Shown: positions 14,968 to 23,900, counted from the first letter of the stretch. The stretch: DNA of 32,814 nt from Roseobacter sp. (GCA_011050655.1 DRFG01000012.1:1-32814), one strand, 5' to 3'. Notes: generated by a model not told the origin, from the sequence alone. A program made the numbers and translations.

Positions 14968-16218
14968 ATGCGATATTCGGGTCTTCGGGTTATCAAGGAA
15001 GCGTTGACGGGACACAAAGGGTGGAAGCCCGTGTGGCGTGATCCCGAACCGCAGGCCTCATATGACTACATTATCATCGGGGGTGGCGGTCACGGGCTGG
15101 CCACTGCCTACTATCTTGCCAAAACATTTGGCAAAAAGCGCATCGCAGTGCTGGAGAAAGGCTGGATCGGTGGCGGCAACGTGGGCCGAAATACCACCAT
15201 TATCCGCTCCAACTATCTGCTCGACGGCAACGAGCCGTTTTATGAATATTCGCTGAAGCTCTGGGAGGGGCTTGAGCAGGAATTGAATTATAACGCGATG
15301 GTGAGCCAGCGCGGCATCCTCAATCTGATCCATACCGACGCGCAGCGCGATGCCTTTACCCGGCGCGGCAACGGGATGATTCTGAATGGTGCCGATGCCG
15401 AAATGCTCAGCGTTGAGCAGATCCGAAAACGCTACCCTTTCCTGAATTTCAACGATGCTCGGTTCCCGATCAAGGGCGGTTTGGCACAACATCGCGGCGG
15501 CACCGTGCGACATGATGCTGTCGCATGGGGCTATGCGCGCGGTGCCGACAGTCTGGGTGTCGACATCATTCAAAACTGTGAAGTCACCGGCTTTCGCATA
15601 GAAAATGGTGCCTGCCTTGGCGTCGAAACATCGCGCGGCTTCATCGGTGGTGGCAAGGTAGCGGCCTGTGTGGCGGGGTCATCGTCGCGGTTGATGTCAA
15701 ATGCGAATATGCGGCTGCCCATCGAAAGCACAGTCTTGCAGGCATTCGTATCCGAGGGTCTGAAACCGATACTGCCGGGTGTCATTACCTTTGGCGCGGG
15801 GCATTTTTATTGCAGTCAGTCCGACAAGGGCGGGCTGGTCTTCGGCGGCGATCCGGACAGCTACAACAGCTATGCGCAGCGCGGCAACCTGCCGGTGGTC
15901 GAAGACGTCTGCGAAAGCGGCATGGCTCTGATCCCGGCATTGGGGCGCGCACGGCTATTGCGGATGTGGGGCGGGATCATGGACATGTCGATGGACGGCT
16001 CGCCCATCATTGATCGCACGGACATTGCCGGGCTCTATTTCAATGGGGGCTGGTGCTATGGCGGGTTCAAAGCGACACCAGCATCGGGCATGTGCTATGC
16101 CCACCTGCTTGCGACGGACACGCCGCACAAGGTTGCGACCGCCTACCGATTTGACCGGTTTCGCCGTGGCTTCATGATCGACGAAAAAGGTATGGGCGCG
16201 CAGCCCAACCTGCATTGA
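14968..16218 (+). CDS. mgdA: N-methylglutamate dehydrogenase subunit A (sarcosine oxidase beta-like)
   Basis: The 416-residue flavoprotein follows the sarcosine oxidase beta subunit end to end: an FAD-binding Rossmann motif DYIIIGGGGHGLATAYYLAK at about residues 33-52, NVGRNTTIIRSNYL, GGTVRHDAVAWGYARG with His182 at the position where FMN is covalently held in the sarcosine enzyme, and a late FAD loop GLYFNGGWCYGGFKATPASG. In roseobacters and methylotrophs such four-gene sets beside gmaS and mgsABC encode N-methylglutamate dehydrogenase, which oxidises N-methylglutamate and delivers formaldehyde-level carbon to tetrahydrofolate. The assignment to Mgd rather than sarcosine oxidase rests on this context. 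It is the first gene of mgdABCD; GAGG precedes the ATG. Confidence 0.82.
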   Translation: MRYSGLRVIKEALTGHKGWKPVWRDPEPQASYDYIIIGGGGHGLATAYYLAKTFGKKRIAVLEKGWIGGGNVGRNTTIIRSNYLLDGNEPFYEYSLKLWEGLEQELNYNAMVSQRGILNLIHTDAQRDAFTRRGNGMILNGADAEMLSVEQIRKRYPFLNFNDARFPIKGGLAQHRGGTVRHDAVAWGYARGADSLGVDIIQNCEVTGFRIENGACLGVETSRGFIGGGKVAACVAGSSSRLMSNANMRLPIESTVLQAFVSEGLKPILPGVITFGAGHFYCSQSDKGGLVFGGDPDSYNSYAQRGNLPVVEDVCESGMALIPALGRARLLRMWGGIMDMSMDGSPIIDRTDIAGLYFNGGWCYGGFKATPASGMCYAHLLATDTPHKVATAYRFDRFRRGFMIDEKGMGAQPNLH

Positions 16219-16230
16219 GGAGCCTCTGAC

Positions 16231-16518
16231 ATGATTATCAATCACCCGCTTCTTGGTCCTCGCGATGCGCAGGAGTTCACGTATCTTGGCGATGCCTCGT
16301 TGATCAATCGCCCTGATTGGCAAGTCCAAAACGCAGCGGATGCGTTTTACGAATACGCATATCTGCGTGACAATCCAGCGGGTCTACACCGCGAATTATG
16401 GTTCCACGAGATTGGCGACCGCAGTTGGCTCGTCGTGACACGCAACACCGTGACCCATGAAATTATCAACGTCGAAATGGCCGCTGACGTGGCACGCAGC
16501 CAGGGGCGCAGCAAATGA
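16231..16518 (+). CDS. mgdB: N-methylglutamate dehydrogenase subunit B (sarcosine oxidase delta-like), zinc site lost
   Basis: The 95-residue protein aligns with SoxD (GPRDAQEFTYLGDAS near the N-terminus, then FYEYAYLRDNPAGLHRELWF). In sarcosine oxidase the delta subunit carries a structural zinc held by a CPxCG pair at the N-terminus and an H-x3-C pair near residues 59-63. Here the first motif reads HPLLG and the second HEIGD, so all three Cys are gone while the His remains. The protein is otherwise of normal length. GAGGAG precedes the start, 12 bases after mgdA; the stop overlaps the mgdC start (ATGA). It probably still serves as a small structural subunit. Substitution of the ligands may mark the Mgd branch. 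Confidence 0.82.
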   Translation: MIINHPLLGPRDAQEFTYLGDASLINRPDWQVQNAADAFYEYAYLRDNPAGLHRELWFHEIGDRSWLVVTRNTVTHEIINVEMAADVARSQGRSK

Positions 16519-19481
16519 CAAACGCTAAACAGCCTAACCGTCTTGCCGGTGGTCAGATTGACACGTCGCGAACCGTAGCATTCAGCTTTGATGGCGCGGG
16601 CTATTTCGGCCATCCGGGCGACACTCTGGCCTCTGCCTTGTTGGCCAATAACGTGCGGCTGATGGGGAGGTCGTTTAAATATCACCGCCCCCGCGGGGTT
16701 TTAAGTGCAGGTAGCGAAGAGCCCAACGCGCTGGTTGAACTGCGCAGTGGTGCGCGACAAGAACCCAACACCCGTGCGACCACGGCGGAGCTGTTCGACG
16801 GCCTGCAAGCCAAGAGCCAGAACCGTTTTCCCTCGCTCAAGTTTGACGCGATGGCGATCAATGACAGATTTTCTAATTTTCTGACCGCCGGGTTTTACTA
16901 CAAGACATTCATGTGGCCCGCCGTGTTCTGGGAGAAAATATACGAACCGATCATCCGCAAGGCCGCAGGGCTTGGATCATTGTCGCTCGAGGACGACCCG
17001 GATGAATATGACAAGGGTTTTCTGCACTGCGATTTGCTGATTATCGGTGGCGGTCCCGCCGGGCTTGCGGCGGCTCTGCGGGCGGGCCGCGCTGGCGCGC
17101 AAGTGATCCTCGCAGACGAAGATTATGTCTTTGGCGGACGTCTGAATGCCGAAAACTTCGCAGTCGGAAACCAGTCGGGCTACGATTGGACTGCAAGCAC
17201 CTTGGCGGAACTGGACGCGTTGCCAAACGTGCGGTGCATGATACGCACTACAGTGGTCGGTGCCTTTGATCACGGCATCTATAGTGCGGTAGAGCGGGTC
17301 AGTGACCATCTTGCGCTCCCTGCAACAGGTAAACCGCGTCAAATTCTGTGGCGGATCTATTCCAAACGTGCCCTGCTTTGCGCAGGCGCGATCGAGCGGC
17401 CAATTGCCTTTGAAAACAATGACCGCCCCGGGATCATGCTGGCCGGTGCGATGCGCGCTTACGCCAACCGCTGGGCCGTGACGGTTGCGCCACGTGTTGC
17501 GATTTTTACCAACAATGACAATGGCCACCTCACTGCAGTCGACCTTATGGCAAAGGGTGTGAAGGTCGCAGCTGTGATCGACATCCGCGCCGATGCACGG
17601 CGCATTGCGGATTGCGAATTGCTGGCCGGTGCACAGGTGATCGACACATCCGGGCGCTTGGGGCTTAAATCTATCAAGGTGCAGCTTGCTGATGGCAGCG
17701 AGCGCGTGATCGAATGCGGGGCACTTGGTGTTTCGGGGGGCTGGAATCCCAACGTTCACATGACCTGCCATCAGCGCGGCCGACCGGTGTGGAATGACAC
17801 CATCGCCGCCTTCGTTCCCGGCCCCGATGGCACCCCCGGTCTGAGCGTGGCCGGTGCGGCCAACGGTGATTTCGCGACCGCCGCTGCGCTGCGGACGGGC
17901 AGTGAAGGAGCGGCTGCCGCGCTACTTGATCTGGGTATTGAAGCGAAAGTGATGGACCTGCCGCAGGCAGAGGACGCGCCCGTCAATCTGAAACCGTTCT
18001 GGCACGTTAAGATTGGCAAAGGGCGCGCTTGGCTGGATCAACAAAACGATGTGACCGTCAAGGATGTGAAGCTGGCCCATCAGGAAAACTTTCGCTCTGT
18101 AGAGCATCTCAAGCGCTACACAACACTCGGGATGGCCACAGATCAGGGCAAAACCTCCAATATGGGCGGCCTTGCGATCATGGCGGAACTTGCGGGCAAG
18201 TCGATCCCCGAAGTCGGCACGACGATCTTTCGCCCGCCATATACGCCGGTACCAATGGCAACATTGGGAGGGCGGGCGCGCGGGAAGAACTTCCACCCTG
18301 TTCGTGAAACCCCCAGCCATAAATTTTCCGTCGAAAACAACGCCACTTTTGTTGAGGTCGGCAACTGGCTGCGGGCACAGTGGTTTACGCAACCCGGCGA
18401 AACACATTGGCGGGAAAGCGTTGACCGCGAGGTTCGCGCGGTCCGCAGGTCGGTCGGCGTCTGTGATGTTACCACGCTTGGAAAAATCGATGTTCAGGGG
18501 ACCGACGCTGCTGAATTTTTGAACAAGGTCTATGCCAATGCATTTGCCAAACTGGCCGTCGGCAAGACCCGGTATGGGTTGATGCTGCGCGAGGACGGTA
18601 TCGCAATGGACGACGGGACCACTGCCCGATTAGCCGAAGATCGGTTTGTGATGACGACCACCACCGCGAACGCCGTCAACGTATATCGACATCTTGAGTT
18701 TGTCCGCCAGTGCCTGTTTCCCGACATGGACGTCCAACTGATCTCAACCACGGAGGCCTGGGCGCAATACGCAGTGGCCGGCCCGAATTCTCGCAAGCTT
18801 TTGCAAAAGATCGTGAACAGCGACGTGGATCTTTCCAACGAAGGGTTCGAGTTCATGGCTTGCCGCGAAATCACTGTGTGCGGCGGCCTGCGTGCCCGGC
18901 TTTTCCGTATCTCTTTCTCTGGCGAACTGGCGTATGAGATCGCAGTCCCGACCCGCTATGGCGATGCGCTGATCCGGAAAATCATGGAAGCAGGCCGCGA
19001 ATTTGATGTCGTCCCCTACGGCACGGAGGCGCTTGGGGTGATGCGCATTGAAAAGGGCCATGCCGCAGGCAACGAACTGAACGGTACCACCACCGCGCTG
19101 AACCTCGGGATGGGCCGGATGGTGTCAAAGAAAAAGGACAGCATCGGATCAATCCTGTCAGAGCGCGAAGGTTTGAACCAACCCGACGCGTTGATCCTGA
19201 TCGGCTTGAAGCCCGTGAACAGTGCAGAAAAGATCACCGCTGGCGGTCATTTGATGGCCAAGGGAACCCCGGTGGATGCACAGCATGACCAAGGTTATGT
19301 TACCTCTGCCGCTTATTCCCCGATCCTCAACTCATCCATCGGACTTGCTCTGCTCAAGGACGGTAGCAACCGGCTTGGCGAGATTCTGACGCTCGTAACA
19401 CCTCTGACGGGTGCGGATGTTGACGTCGAAGTCGTCGCTGCCCATTTTGTCGATCCCGAAGGAGAACGGCTCCGTGCATGA
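16515..19481 (+). CDS. mgdC: N-methylglutamate dehydrogenase subunit C (sarcosine oxidase alpha-like)
   Basis: The 988-residue protein has the three-part build of sarcosine oxidase alpha: an N-terminal ferredoxin-like fold without cluster cysteines (HPGDTLASALLANNVRLMGR, then SFKYHRPRG), a dinucleotide-binding flavin domain from about residue 172 (LLIIGGGPAGLAAALRAGRA, later CAGAIERPIAFENNDRPGIM), and a C-terminal GcvT-like tetrahydrofolate domain from about residue 600 (VGVCDVTTLGKIDVQGTDAA, SFSGELAYEIAVP, GTEALGVMRIEKGHAAGNEL). The latter accepts the methyl-derived carbon as methylene-tetrahydrofolate. It overlaps mgdB by four bases and mgdD by eight. Full length is normal for the family. 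Assignment to Mgd rather than SoxA is from gene context. Confidence 0.84.
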   Translation: MTNAKQPNRLAGGQIDTSRTVAFSFDGAGYFGHPGDTLASALLANNVRLMGRSFKYHRPRGVLSAGSEEPNALVELRSGARQEPNTRATTAELFDGLQAKSQNRFPSLKFDAMAINDRFSNFLTAGFYYKTFMWPAVFWEKIYEPIIRKAAGLGSLSLEDDPDEYDKGFLHCDLLIIGGGPAGLAAALRAGRAGAQVILADEDYVFGGRLNAENFAVGNQSGYDWTASTLAELDALPNVRCMIRTTVVGAFDHGIYSAVERVSDHLALPATGKPRQILWRIYSKRALLCAGAIERPIAFENNDRPGIMLAGAMRAYANRWAVTVAPRVAIFTNNDNGHLTAVDLMAKGVKVAAVIDIRADARRIADCELLAGAQVIDTSGRLGLKSIKVQLADGSERVIECGALGVSGGWNPNVHMTCHQRGRPVWNDTIAAFVPGPDGTPGLSVAGAANGDFATAAALRTGSEGAAAALLDLGIEAKVMDLPQAEDAPVNLKPFWHVKIGKGRAWLDQQNDVTVKDVKLAHQENFRSVEHLKRYTTLGMATDQGKTSNMGGLAIMAELAGKSIPEVGTTIFRPPYTPVPMATLGGRARGKNFHPVRETPSHKFSVENNATFVEVGNWLRAQWFTQPGETHWRESVDREVRAVRRSVGVCDVTTLGKIDVQGTDAAEFLNKVYANAFAKLAVGKTRYGLMLREDGIAMDDGTTARLAEDRFVMTTTTANAVNVYRHLEFVRQCLFPDMDVQLISTTEAWAQYAVAGPNSRKLLQKIVNSDVDLSNEGFEFMACREITVCGGLRARLFRISFSGELAYEIAVPTRYGDALIRKIMEAGREFDVVPYGTEALGVMRIEKGHAAGNELNGTTTALNLGMGRMVSKKKDSIGSILSEREGLNQPDALILIGLKPVNSAEKITAGGHLMAKGTPVDAQHDQGYVTSAAYSPILNSSIGLALLKDGSNRLGEILTLVTPLTGADVDVEVVAAHFVDPEGERLRA

Positions 19482-20040
19482 ATTGAAACCCCTCACCCCT
19501 CTGGGCGGCGAGACCCCAAAAATCGACAGTTTTGACGGTTTGCGGATATCGGAATGCCCTGAATGGGCACTTGCGTCTGTTACGGCACGGCGTGGGCGCG
19601 CCATCGATGCAGCCGCCGCAGTCGAAAAACTGATCGGCACCGCACTGCCCGATATCGCCATGTCCGCCACGGCAGGTCCGTTCACCGCGTTCTGGAGCGG
19701 ACCGCAGCAATGGATGATCGAAGCGCCGCACGACAGTCACGAAGATCTCGCAGCCCAGCTTAAAGCCGCTGTTGGTGAAACTGCGTCCATTACCGAACAG
19801 ACCGATGGCTGGTGTCGTTTCGATTTGGAAGGGGCGCGGTGCCATGACGTGCTTGAACGGCTGTGCAATGCCAATACCCGTGCGATGGAACGGGGGCATG
19901 CCACGCGTACCCGATTGGAACACTTGGGATGTTTCCTGATTTGCCGCACGAAAGACATCCACTTCAGTGTCATGGGACCGCGCTCGTCAGCAGGGTCGAT
20001 CCATCATGCCCTTACTGTCGCCGCCACTAGTGCAATTTGA
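19474..20040 (+). CDS. mgdD: N-methylglutamate dehydrogenase subunit D (sarcosine oxidase gamma-like)
   Basis: The 188-residue protein matches the SoxG family, itself a shortened relative of the GcvT fold: ALPDIAMSATAGPFTAFWSG, PQQWMIEAP, ITEQTDGWCRFDLEGARCHD and LERLCNAN, RTRLEHLGCFLICR. The ORF track starts 21 codons too early, inside mgdC. I prefer the GTG at 19474: AAGGAG lies about 8 bases before it and it overlaps the mgdC stop by eight bases, as expected in this operon. It is the last gene of mgdABCD and converges on the GlxA-type regulator gene only 11 bases away. The gamma subunit helps to assemble the complex and has no known catalytic residue. Confidence 0.82.
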   Translation: MHELKPLTPLGGETPKIDSFDGLRISECPEWALASVTARRGRAIDAAAAVEKLIGTALPDIAMSATAGPFTAFWSGPQQWMIEAPHDSHEDLAAQLKAAVGETASITEQTDGWCRFDLEGARCHDVLERLCNANTRAMERGHATRTRLEHLGCFLICRTKDIHFSVMGPRSSAGSIHHALTVAATSAI

Positions 20041-20051
20041 ATCTAGCCCCC

Positions 20052-21059
20052 CTAAGTCGAGGGGATCGCACTATTATTCTCAACGCGGAAGATGTTGATG
20101 GTCTTGCGGTCTTCACTCGGGCTTAACCCGAACGATTGCTTGTAATGACGTATCATCGGTGCAGCGCTACAATAGCCAACGGCGTTGGCTATTTCGATCA
20201 TGGTATCCTTTGAATACAAAACCAGCTGTCGTGCCGCATTCATCCGAAGCGCGCGATAATAATGCGACGGGCTTTGGCCAGTGGCCTGCTTGAAGCTGCG
20301 CTCTATACGGCGCGATGATACGCCAACGGCTTTTGCGACGTCTTCAATCGCAATTGGATCTGCAATGCGGCTCGCAAAGATTTCAACGGCCTGTGCAACA
20401 ACCGGAGGCAGCATGTCTGAGGTGCTTTTCTTGCCAACGGTCGGGGTTTTCTGGCGCACCCCTGCCCCGCGCATGAGCGGATGCTGAAACCAGCACGCCA
20501 CTTCGGTTGTGACCTCTTGGCCCAGTTTTTCATCAATCAAATGCAGCATCAGATCAAACGCTGCGGCGGCGCCGGATGCCGTATACCGGTTCTTATCGAT
20601 GTTGATCACGTCTCCGGTCATAGCATGATCCGGAAATTCGGCGGCAAAGGCCGCCTCGTAGCACCAGTGCACACTACATTTATACCCCGACAACAAACCA
20701 GAGCGCGCCAGTGGAAACACGCCACCGCTAATGGCTCCCATTTTCACCCCGTGCCGGGCAAGACGACGTAAATGGCCTTCAGATGCTTTTGGTCGCTCGA
20801 ACTTTGACTGTGGACTGCTCAGCAGAAACAAATAATCGACGTTATCCGCCGCTTCCAAAGCATGATCAGGGTCAAATCCCACTTCGGCGCTGGAAGAAAC
20901 CCGGCCGCCAGTTTCGGAAATGAGTTGCCAGGCAAAAGCCTTCTGACCCACGATTTCATTCGCGGCGCGCAGCGGTTCGATCGCCGATGTCAGGCAAGCC
21001 ATCGGAAAACCCGGATAGATCAAAAATGCCAATGTAGTTGATTTATTAACTTCATTCAT
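20052..21059 (-). CDS. GlxA-family transcriptional regulator (DJ-1/PfpI-like plus AraC domains)
   Basis: The 335-residue protein joins an N-terminal class-I amidotransferase-like sensor domain (FLIYPGFPMACLTSAIEPLR, VKMGAISGGVFPLARSGLL, where the usual nucleophilic Cys of the elbow is replaced) to a C-terminal AraC DNA-binding domain (IEDVAKAVGVSSRRIERSFK, GQSPSHYYRALRMNAARQLV, IEIANAVGYCSA). This is the architecture of GbdR and related activators of glycine betaine, carnitine and choline breakdown, so a role as activator of methylated-amine genes is likely. The effector is unknown. The first track codon is TTG; the ATG at 21059 with GGGT upstream is preferred. It is divergent from the XRE-cupin gene and converges on mgdD. 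Confidence 0.88.
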   Translation of the reverse strand: MNEVNKSTTLAFLIYPGFPMACLTSAIEPLRAANEIVGQKAFAWQLISETGGRVSSSAEVGFDPDHALEAADNVDYLFLLSSPQSKFERPKASEGHLRRLARHGVKMGAISGGVFPLARSGLLSGYKCSVHWCYEAAFAAEFPDHAMTGDVINIDKNRYTASGAAAAFDLMLHLIDEKLGQEVTTEVACWFQHPLMRGAGVRQKTPTVGKKSTSDMLPPVVAQAVEIFASRIADPIAIEDVAKAVGVSSRRIERSFKQATGQSPSHYYRALRMNAARQLVLYSKDTMIEIANAVGYCSAAPMIRHYKQSFGLSPSEDRKTINIFRVENNSAIPST

Positions 21060-21176
21060 CAATTATTACCCACACGGGTGCTGCCAAGTCACGTTATTGC
21101 TTCGCTAATCTGCGGTTGATGCGGAAAACCTTCAAGAGTATCGAGCTGCAGAAGTCCAAATTAGAGGCGTAATCGA

Positions 21177-21833
21177 ATGAAAAAAACAAAGCGCAACACC
21201 GATGCGTCAACGAAAGTTCTGTCTCAGGATCCCCACAAGGTCCGCGGCGACCGCGAGAAGGTGCTTGAAGTAGCCATCGGCAAGGAAGTCCGGAGCTTTC
21301 GCAAACAGCAGAACATGACGGTATTTGAGCTTGCCGAGGCAACCGGCCTCTCAATAGGTATGCTGTCAAAGATCGAAAACGGCAACACATCGCCATCTCT
21401 GACAACCCTTCAGGCATTGTCCCATGCATTGAGCGTGCCGCTGACTTCATTCTTTCGGGGCTTTGAAGAGAGCCGCAGCGCGGTCTTGACCAAAGCAGGA
21501 AAAGGCGCCGAAACCGAACGGCGCGGAACCCGCGCAGGTCATCAATACAATCTTCTCGGCCATATCGGCTCCAATGCCAGTGGTGTGGTGGTCGAACCCT
21601 ATCTGATCACATTGTCAGAGAAATCCGATGTTTTTCCGGTCTTTCAGCATGACGGAATCGAGACCATCTATATGCTGGAGGGAGAAGTTGATTACCGTCA
21701 TGGCAACGACATTTATACGCTCATGCCGGGCGACACGCTATTCTTTGATGCTGATGCACCGCACGGACCAGAAGTCCTTTCAAAGCTGCCAGCGCGCTAC
21801 CTTTCGATAATCTCCTATCCGCAAGCGACCTAA
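21177..21833 (+). CDS. XRE-family regulator with cupin sensor domain
   Basis: The 218-residue protein has a helix-turn-helix of the XRE type at about residues 35-95 (GKEVRSFRKQQNMTVFELAE, TGLSIGMLSKIENGNTSPSL) and a C-terminal cupin-2 barrel (HDGIETIYMLEGEVDYRHGN, YTLMPGDTLFFDADAPHGPE). Such regulators (PuuR-like) often control uptake or breakdown of amines and amino acids, with the cupin binding the effector. AGAGG precedes the ATG. It is divergent from the GlxA regulator, with a shared 117-base promoter region, and convergent with dmmC. It is a natural candidate controller of the dmm or mgs-gmaS operons. Confidence 0.88.
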   Translation: MKKTKRNTDASTKVLSQDPHKVRGDREKVLEVAIGKEVRSFRKQQNMTVFELAEATGLSIGMLSKIENGNTSPSLTTLQALSHALSVPLTSFFRGFEESRSAVLTKAGKGAETERRGTRAGHQYNLLGHIGSNASGVVVEPYLITLSEKSDVFPVFQHDGIETIYMLEGEVDYRHGNDIYTLMPGDTLFFDADAPHGPEVLSKLPARYLSIISYPQAT

Positions 21834-21854
21834 GCTTCATCCGGCCCACCGGCT

Positions 21855-22922
21855 TTACATGTTCAACGGCGGTTCGGTTGCCTTTTCGGGCCAAATTCCG
21901 GGCGATGTCGGCAGGCCATCGTCAAACGTCGAAAGATAATCAACGATCATCGGGCGGTTGTCGATAAAGCCTTTGTAGGTGGCCAGTTCGACCGGAACGT
22001 CGCGGATCACCCGGTGCAGCCGCCGCCCCCATTTCGGCACGGTTACCAGATCTTCGAGCGCGATCAGATAACAGCGGATCGGGAACACGAGTCCGTTTGA
22101 GCGCGGCAGCCGGAAAAACGTCTGCAATTCGACCCGCAAATACTGTTTCTGGCCGACATTTTCAGGCGTCAGCGTGGTCTTTTGGACACCCCATTTGTGA
22201 TAGTTCTCCGGGCTGGTATCGAGCAGCGGATTGACCGTCATCGTCCAATTCAACCGGCGCGCCGGCATTCCCTGCTGAACGTTCAGCAGAAATTTCAGCG
22301 CCCGTTTGAAAATCCCCATCTCATGGGCCTTGGGTACCGGTGCGTGCCACTCAAAGAAGTTCATTCCAATGTCGAAATCCAGCGACCAGTCCGCCTGTGT
22401 CGTGATCATCCCAGCATCCATCCACAGGTTTTCATCCCTCTGATCCAGAAGAGCGAAATCGCCCTGCGTCTGTCGGGTGATGTATTCCATCGGCCCGTAG
22501 GGCAGCGTAGCCTCGTCCATAAATACAAACTTCTGGTCGATCCCCAGCGGCCTGTTGATCCAATGCCAATTGTTGCCGTCCCGGTGCAACTCGAACATGT
22601 CCGGATAATCTTCGGACTTCGATACCATGATCAACTCCAGCAGGTCCCAACCCGCGAGCGTCATATGCGGCAAAGACTGGCAGCGCAGCGGATCATCCGC
22701 CAAAACCAGCGCACGGTCCTTCATCTCTGCGATGTAGTGTTCATCCACATCGAACCGCTTTTCGTAGATGCTGCCTTCGGGTCCCCCTTGATGCTGCTCC
22801 ATGTTGACAGAATACATGTAGCTGTCTTCGTGAAACGGAAACGGAAACCGGTCAATCGCCCATTGGGAATTTTTGAAGGTATAGTCGTCGCGGAACGTCT
22901 CATCGTTGAACTGAATGGTCAT
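21855..22922 (-). CDS. dmmC: Dimethylamine monooxygenase heme subunit (DUF3445, HODM alpha-like)
   Basis: The 355-residue protein belongs to the DUF3445 family, the heme-carrying alpha subunit of heme-dependent oxidative N-demethylase, whose catalytic domain derives from a PAS fold. Recognisable blocks are NSQWAIDRFPFPFHEDSYMY, RPLGIDQKFVF, DFDIGMNFFEWHAPVP, VELQTFFRLPRSNGLVFPIR and YLIALEDLV. It binds the amine and cleaves off the methyl carbon using oxygen, with electrons from the reductase encoded next to it. It is the last gene of the set dmmD-A-B-C, 12 bases after dmmB; GGGAGAG precedes the ATG. The subunit letter follows the published order dmmDABC as I recall it. Dimethylamine as substrate is inferred from the methylamine genes alongside. 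Confidence 0.85.
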   Translation of the reverse strand: MTIQFNDETFRDDYTFKNSQWAIDRFPFPFHEDSYMYSVNMEQHQGGPEGSIYEKRFDVDEHYIAEMKDRALVLADDPLRCQSLPHMTLAGWDLLELIMVSKSEDYPDMFELHRDGNNWHWINRPLGIDQKFVFMDEATLPYGPMEYITRQTQGDFALLDQRDENLWMDAGMITTQADWSLDFDIGMNFFEWHAPVPKAHEMGIFKRALKFLLNVQQGMPARRLNWTMTVNPLLDTSPENYHKWGVQKTTLTPENVGQKQYLRVELQTFFRLPRSNGLVFPIRCYLIALEDLVTVPKWGRRLHRVIRDVPVELATYKGFIDNRPMIVDYLSTFDDGLPTSPGIWPEKATEPPLNM

Positions 22923-22934
22923 CGCGTGCTCTCC

Positions 22935-23900
22935 CTATCTGTCCAGCACAATAATCCGGCCCTCAAGTCTGCTGACGCAGGGCATGATTTTCCTGCCAGA
23001 TCGTTTTTCATCATCCTCAAGCCAATGGTCCCGGTGCAAGATTTCACCATCTGCTTCGATCACGTCGGTCTCGCACTGGCCGCAGGCACCGCCACGGCAC
23101 AGATAAGGCGCATCGACACCCGCCGCTTCAATGGCTTCGAGCAGGCTCTGATGTTCGCCGACCTCAAATTCCAGATTGGACTTGGCCAACCTCACTTTGA
23201 AGGGCTTACCCGATTGAGGGGCGAGAAATTCTTCGTAGTGCACAGCTTCGTCCGGCCAGCCCAGATCTTCGGCAGTTTTGCGCACCCAATTGATCATGCC
23301 TTTTGGGCCGCAAACGTAAAGATGCGTGCCCAGCGGTTGACCATCCAGCAGGTTTTCAAGGTCGATGGCCTGCTTGTCATCGTCGAAATAGACATGCACC
23401 TTGGTGGTATGGGCGGCCGTCAGGTCGTCCGCATATGTGCCAAGTGCCTGATTGCGGCAGGCATAGTGGAGCTCAAACCTGCCATCTGTCGCCACAAGCT
23501 GTTTGATCTGCGCCATAAAGGGGGTGATGCCGATACCGCCAGCGATCATCAGATGTTTGTGTGCCCGTAGGTCCAAGGCGAACAGGTTCACCGGATAGCT
23601 GATCACCATCTCGTCGCCCACAGTGACGTTGCGGTGCATAAAAAGCGATCCGCCCCGCCCTGCATCATCACGACGTACCGAGATTGTATAGGCGGTTTGA
23701 TCCGACGGGTCCGACATCAGGGAATATGGATTGAGGCGCGTTTTCCCGCCGTCTTTCATTTCCACCACGGTGTGCGCCCCGCCCGAGAAGGTGGGAAGCA
23801 ACCCGCCGTCCGTCCGTTCGAACCTGAACCGTGTGACCAAGTCGTTGAGGGGCACGATATCGGTGACGGTAACCGCAATCTTGGTGGTTCCCGCGCTCAT
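22935..23900 (-). CDS. dmmB: Dimethylamine monooxygenase reductase subunit (FMN, 2Fe-2S)
   Basis: The 321-residue protein has the phthalate-dioxygenase-reductase layout: an FMN-binding barrel with RLNPYSLMSDP (about residues 55-65), an NAD(P)-binding domain with GGIGITPF (121-128) and YVCGPKGM, and a C-terminal plant-type ferredoxin with Cys268, Cys273, Cys276 (CRGGACGQC) and Cys308. It passes electrons from NAD(P)H through FMN and the 2Fe-2S centre to the heme subunit. All cofactor motifs are intact. Its start overlaps the dmmA stop (ATGA), so the two are coupled. The related VanB proteins serve Rieske oxygenases; the neighbours DmmA and DUF3445 decide the assignment here. Confidence 0.87.
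   Translation of the reverse strand: MSAGTTKIAVTVTDIVPLNDLVTRFRFERTDGGLLPTFSGGAHTVVEMKDGGKTRLNPYSLMSDPSDQTAYTISVRRDDAGRGGSLFMHRNVTVGDEMVISYPVNLFALDLRAHKHLMIAGGIGITPFMAQIKQLVATDGRFELHYACRNQALGTYADDLTAAHTTKVHVYFDDDKQAIDLENLLDGQPLGTHLYVCGPKGMINWVRKTAEDLGWPDEAVHYEEFLAPQSGKPFKVRLAKSNLEFEVGEHQSLLEAIEAAGVDAPYLCRGGACGQCETDVIEADGEILHRDHWLEDDEKRSGRKIMPCVSRLEGRIIVLDR

Noticed and set aside
16977-17771. 264-residue minus-strand ORF inside mgdC
   Set aside because: Antisense shadow of the well-supported alpha subunit; no ribosome-binding site or family features.
14968-20040. Reading the four-gene set as sarcosine oxidase soxBDAG
   Set aside because: Sequence alone allows it, but the linkage to gmaS, mgsABC and dmm genes and the lost zinc site in the delta-like subunit favour N-methylglutamate dehydrogenase. 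It remains the main alternative.
20049-20064. Small hairpin CCCCT/AGGGG between convergent mgdD and the GlxA gene
   Set aside because: Only 5 bp, no T run on either side, and it overlaps the stop of the GlxA gene; too weak to call a terminator.
22182-23570. 462-residue plus-strand ORF opposite dmmB and dmmC
   Set aside because: It is long, but it is the antisense shadow of two confidently identified genes; its sequence lacks recognisable domains and has the biased composition typical of reverse frames in GC-rich DNA.
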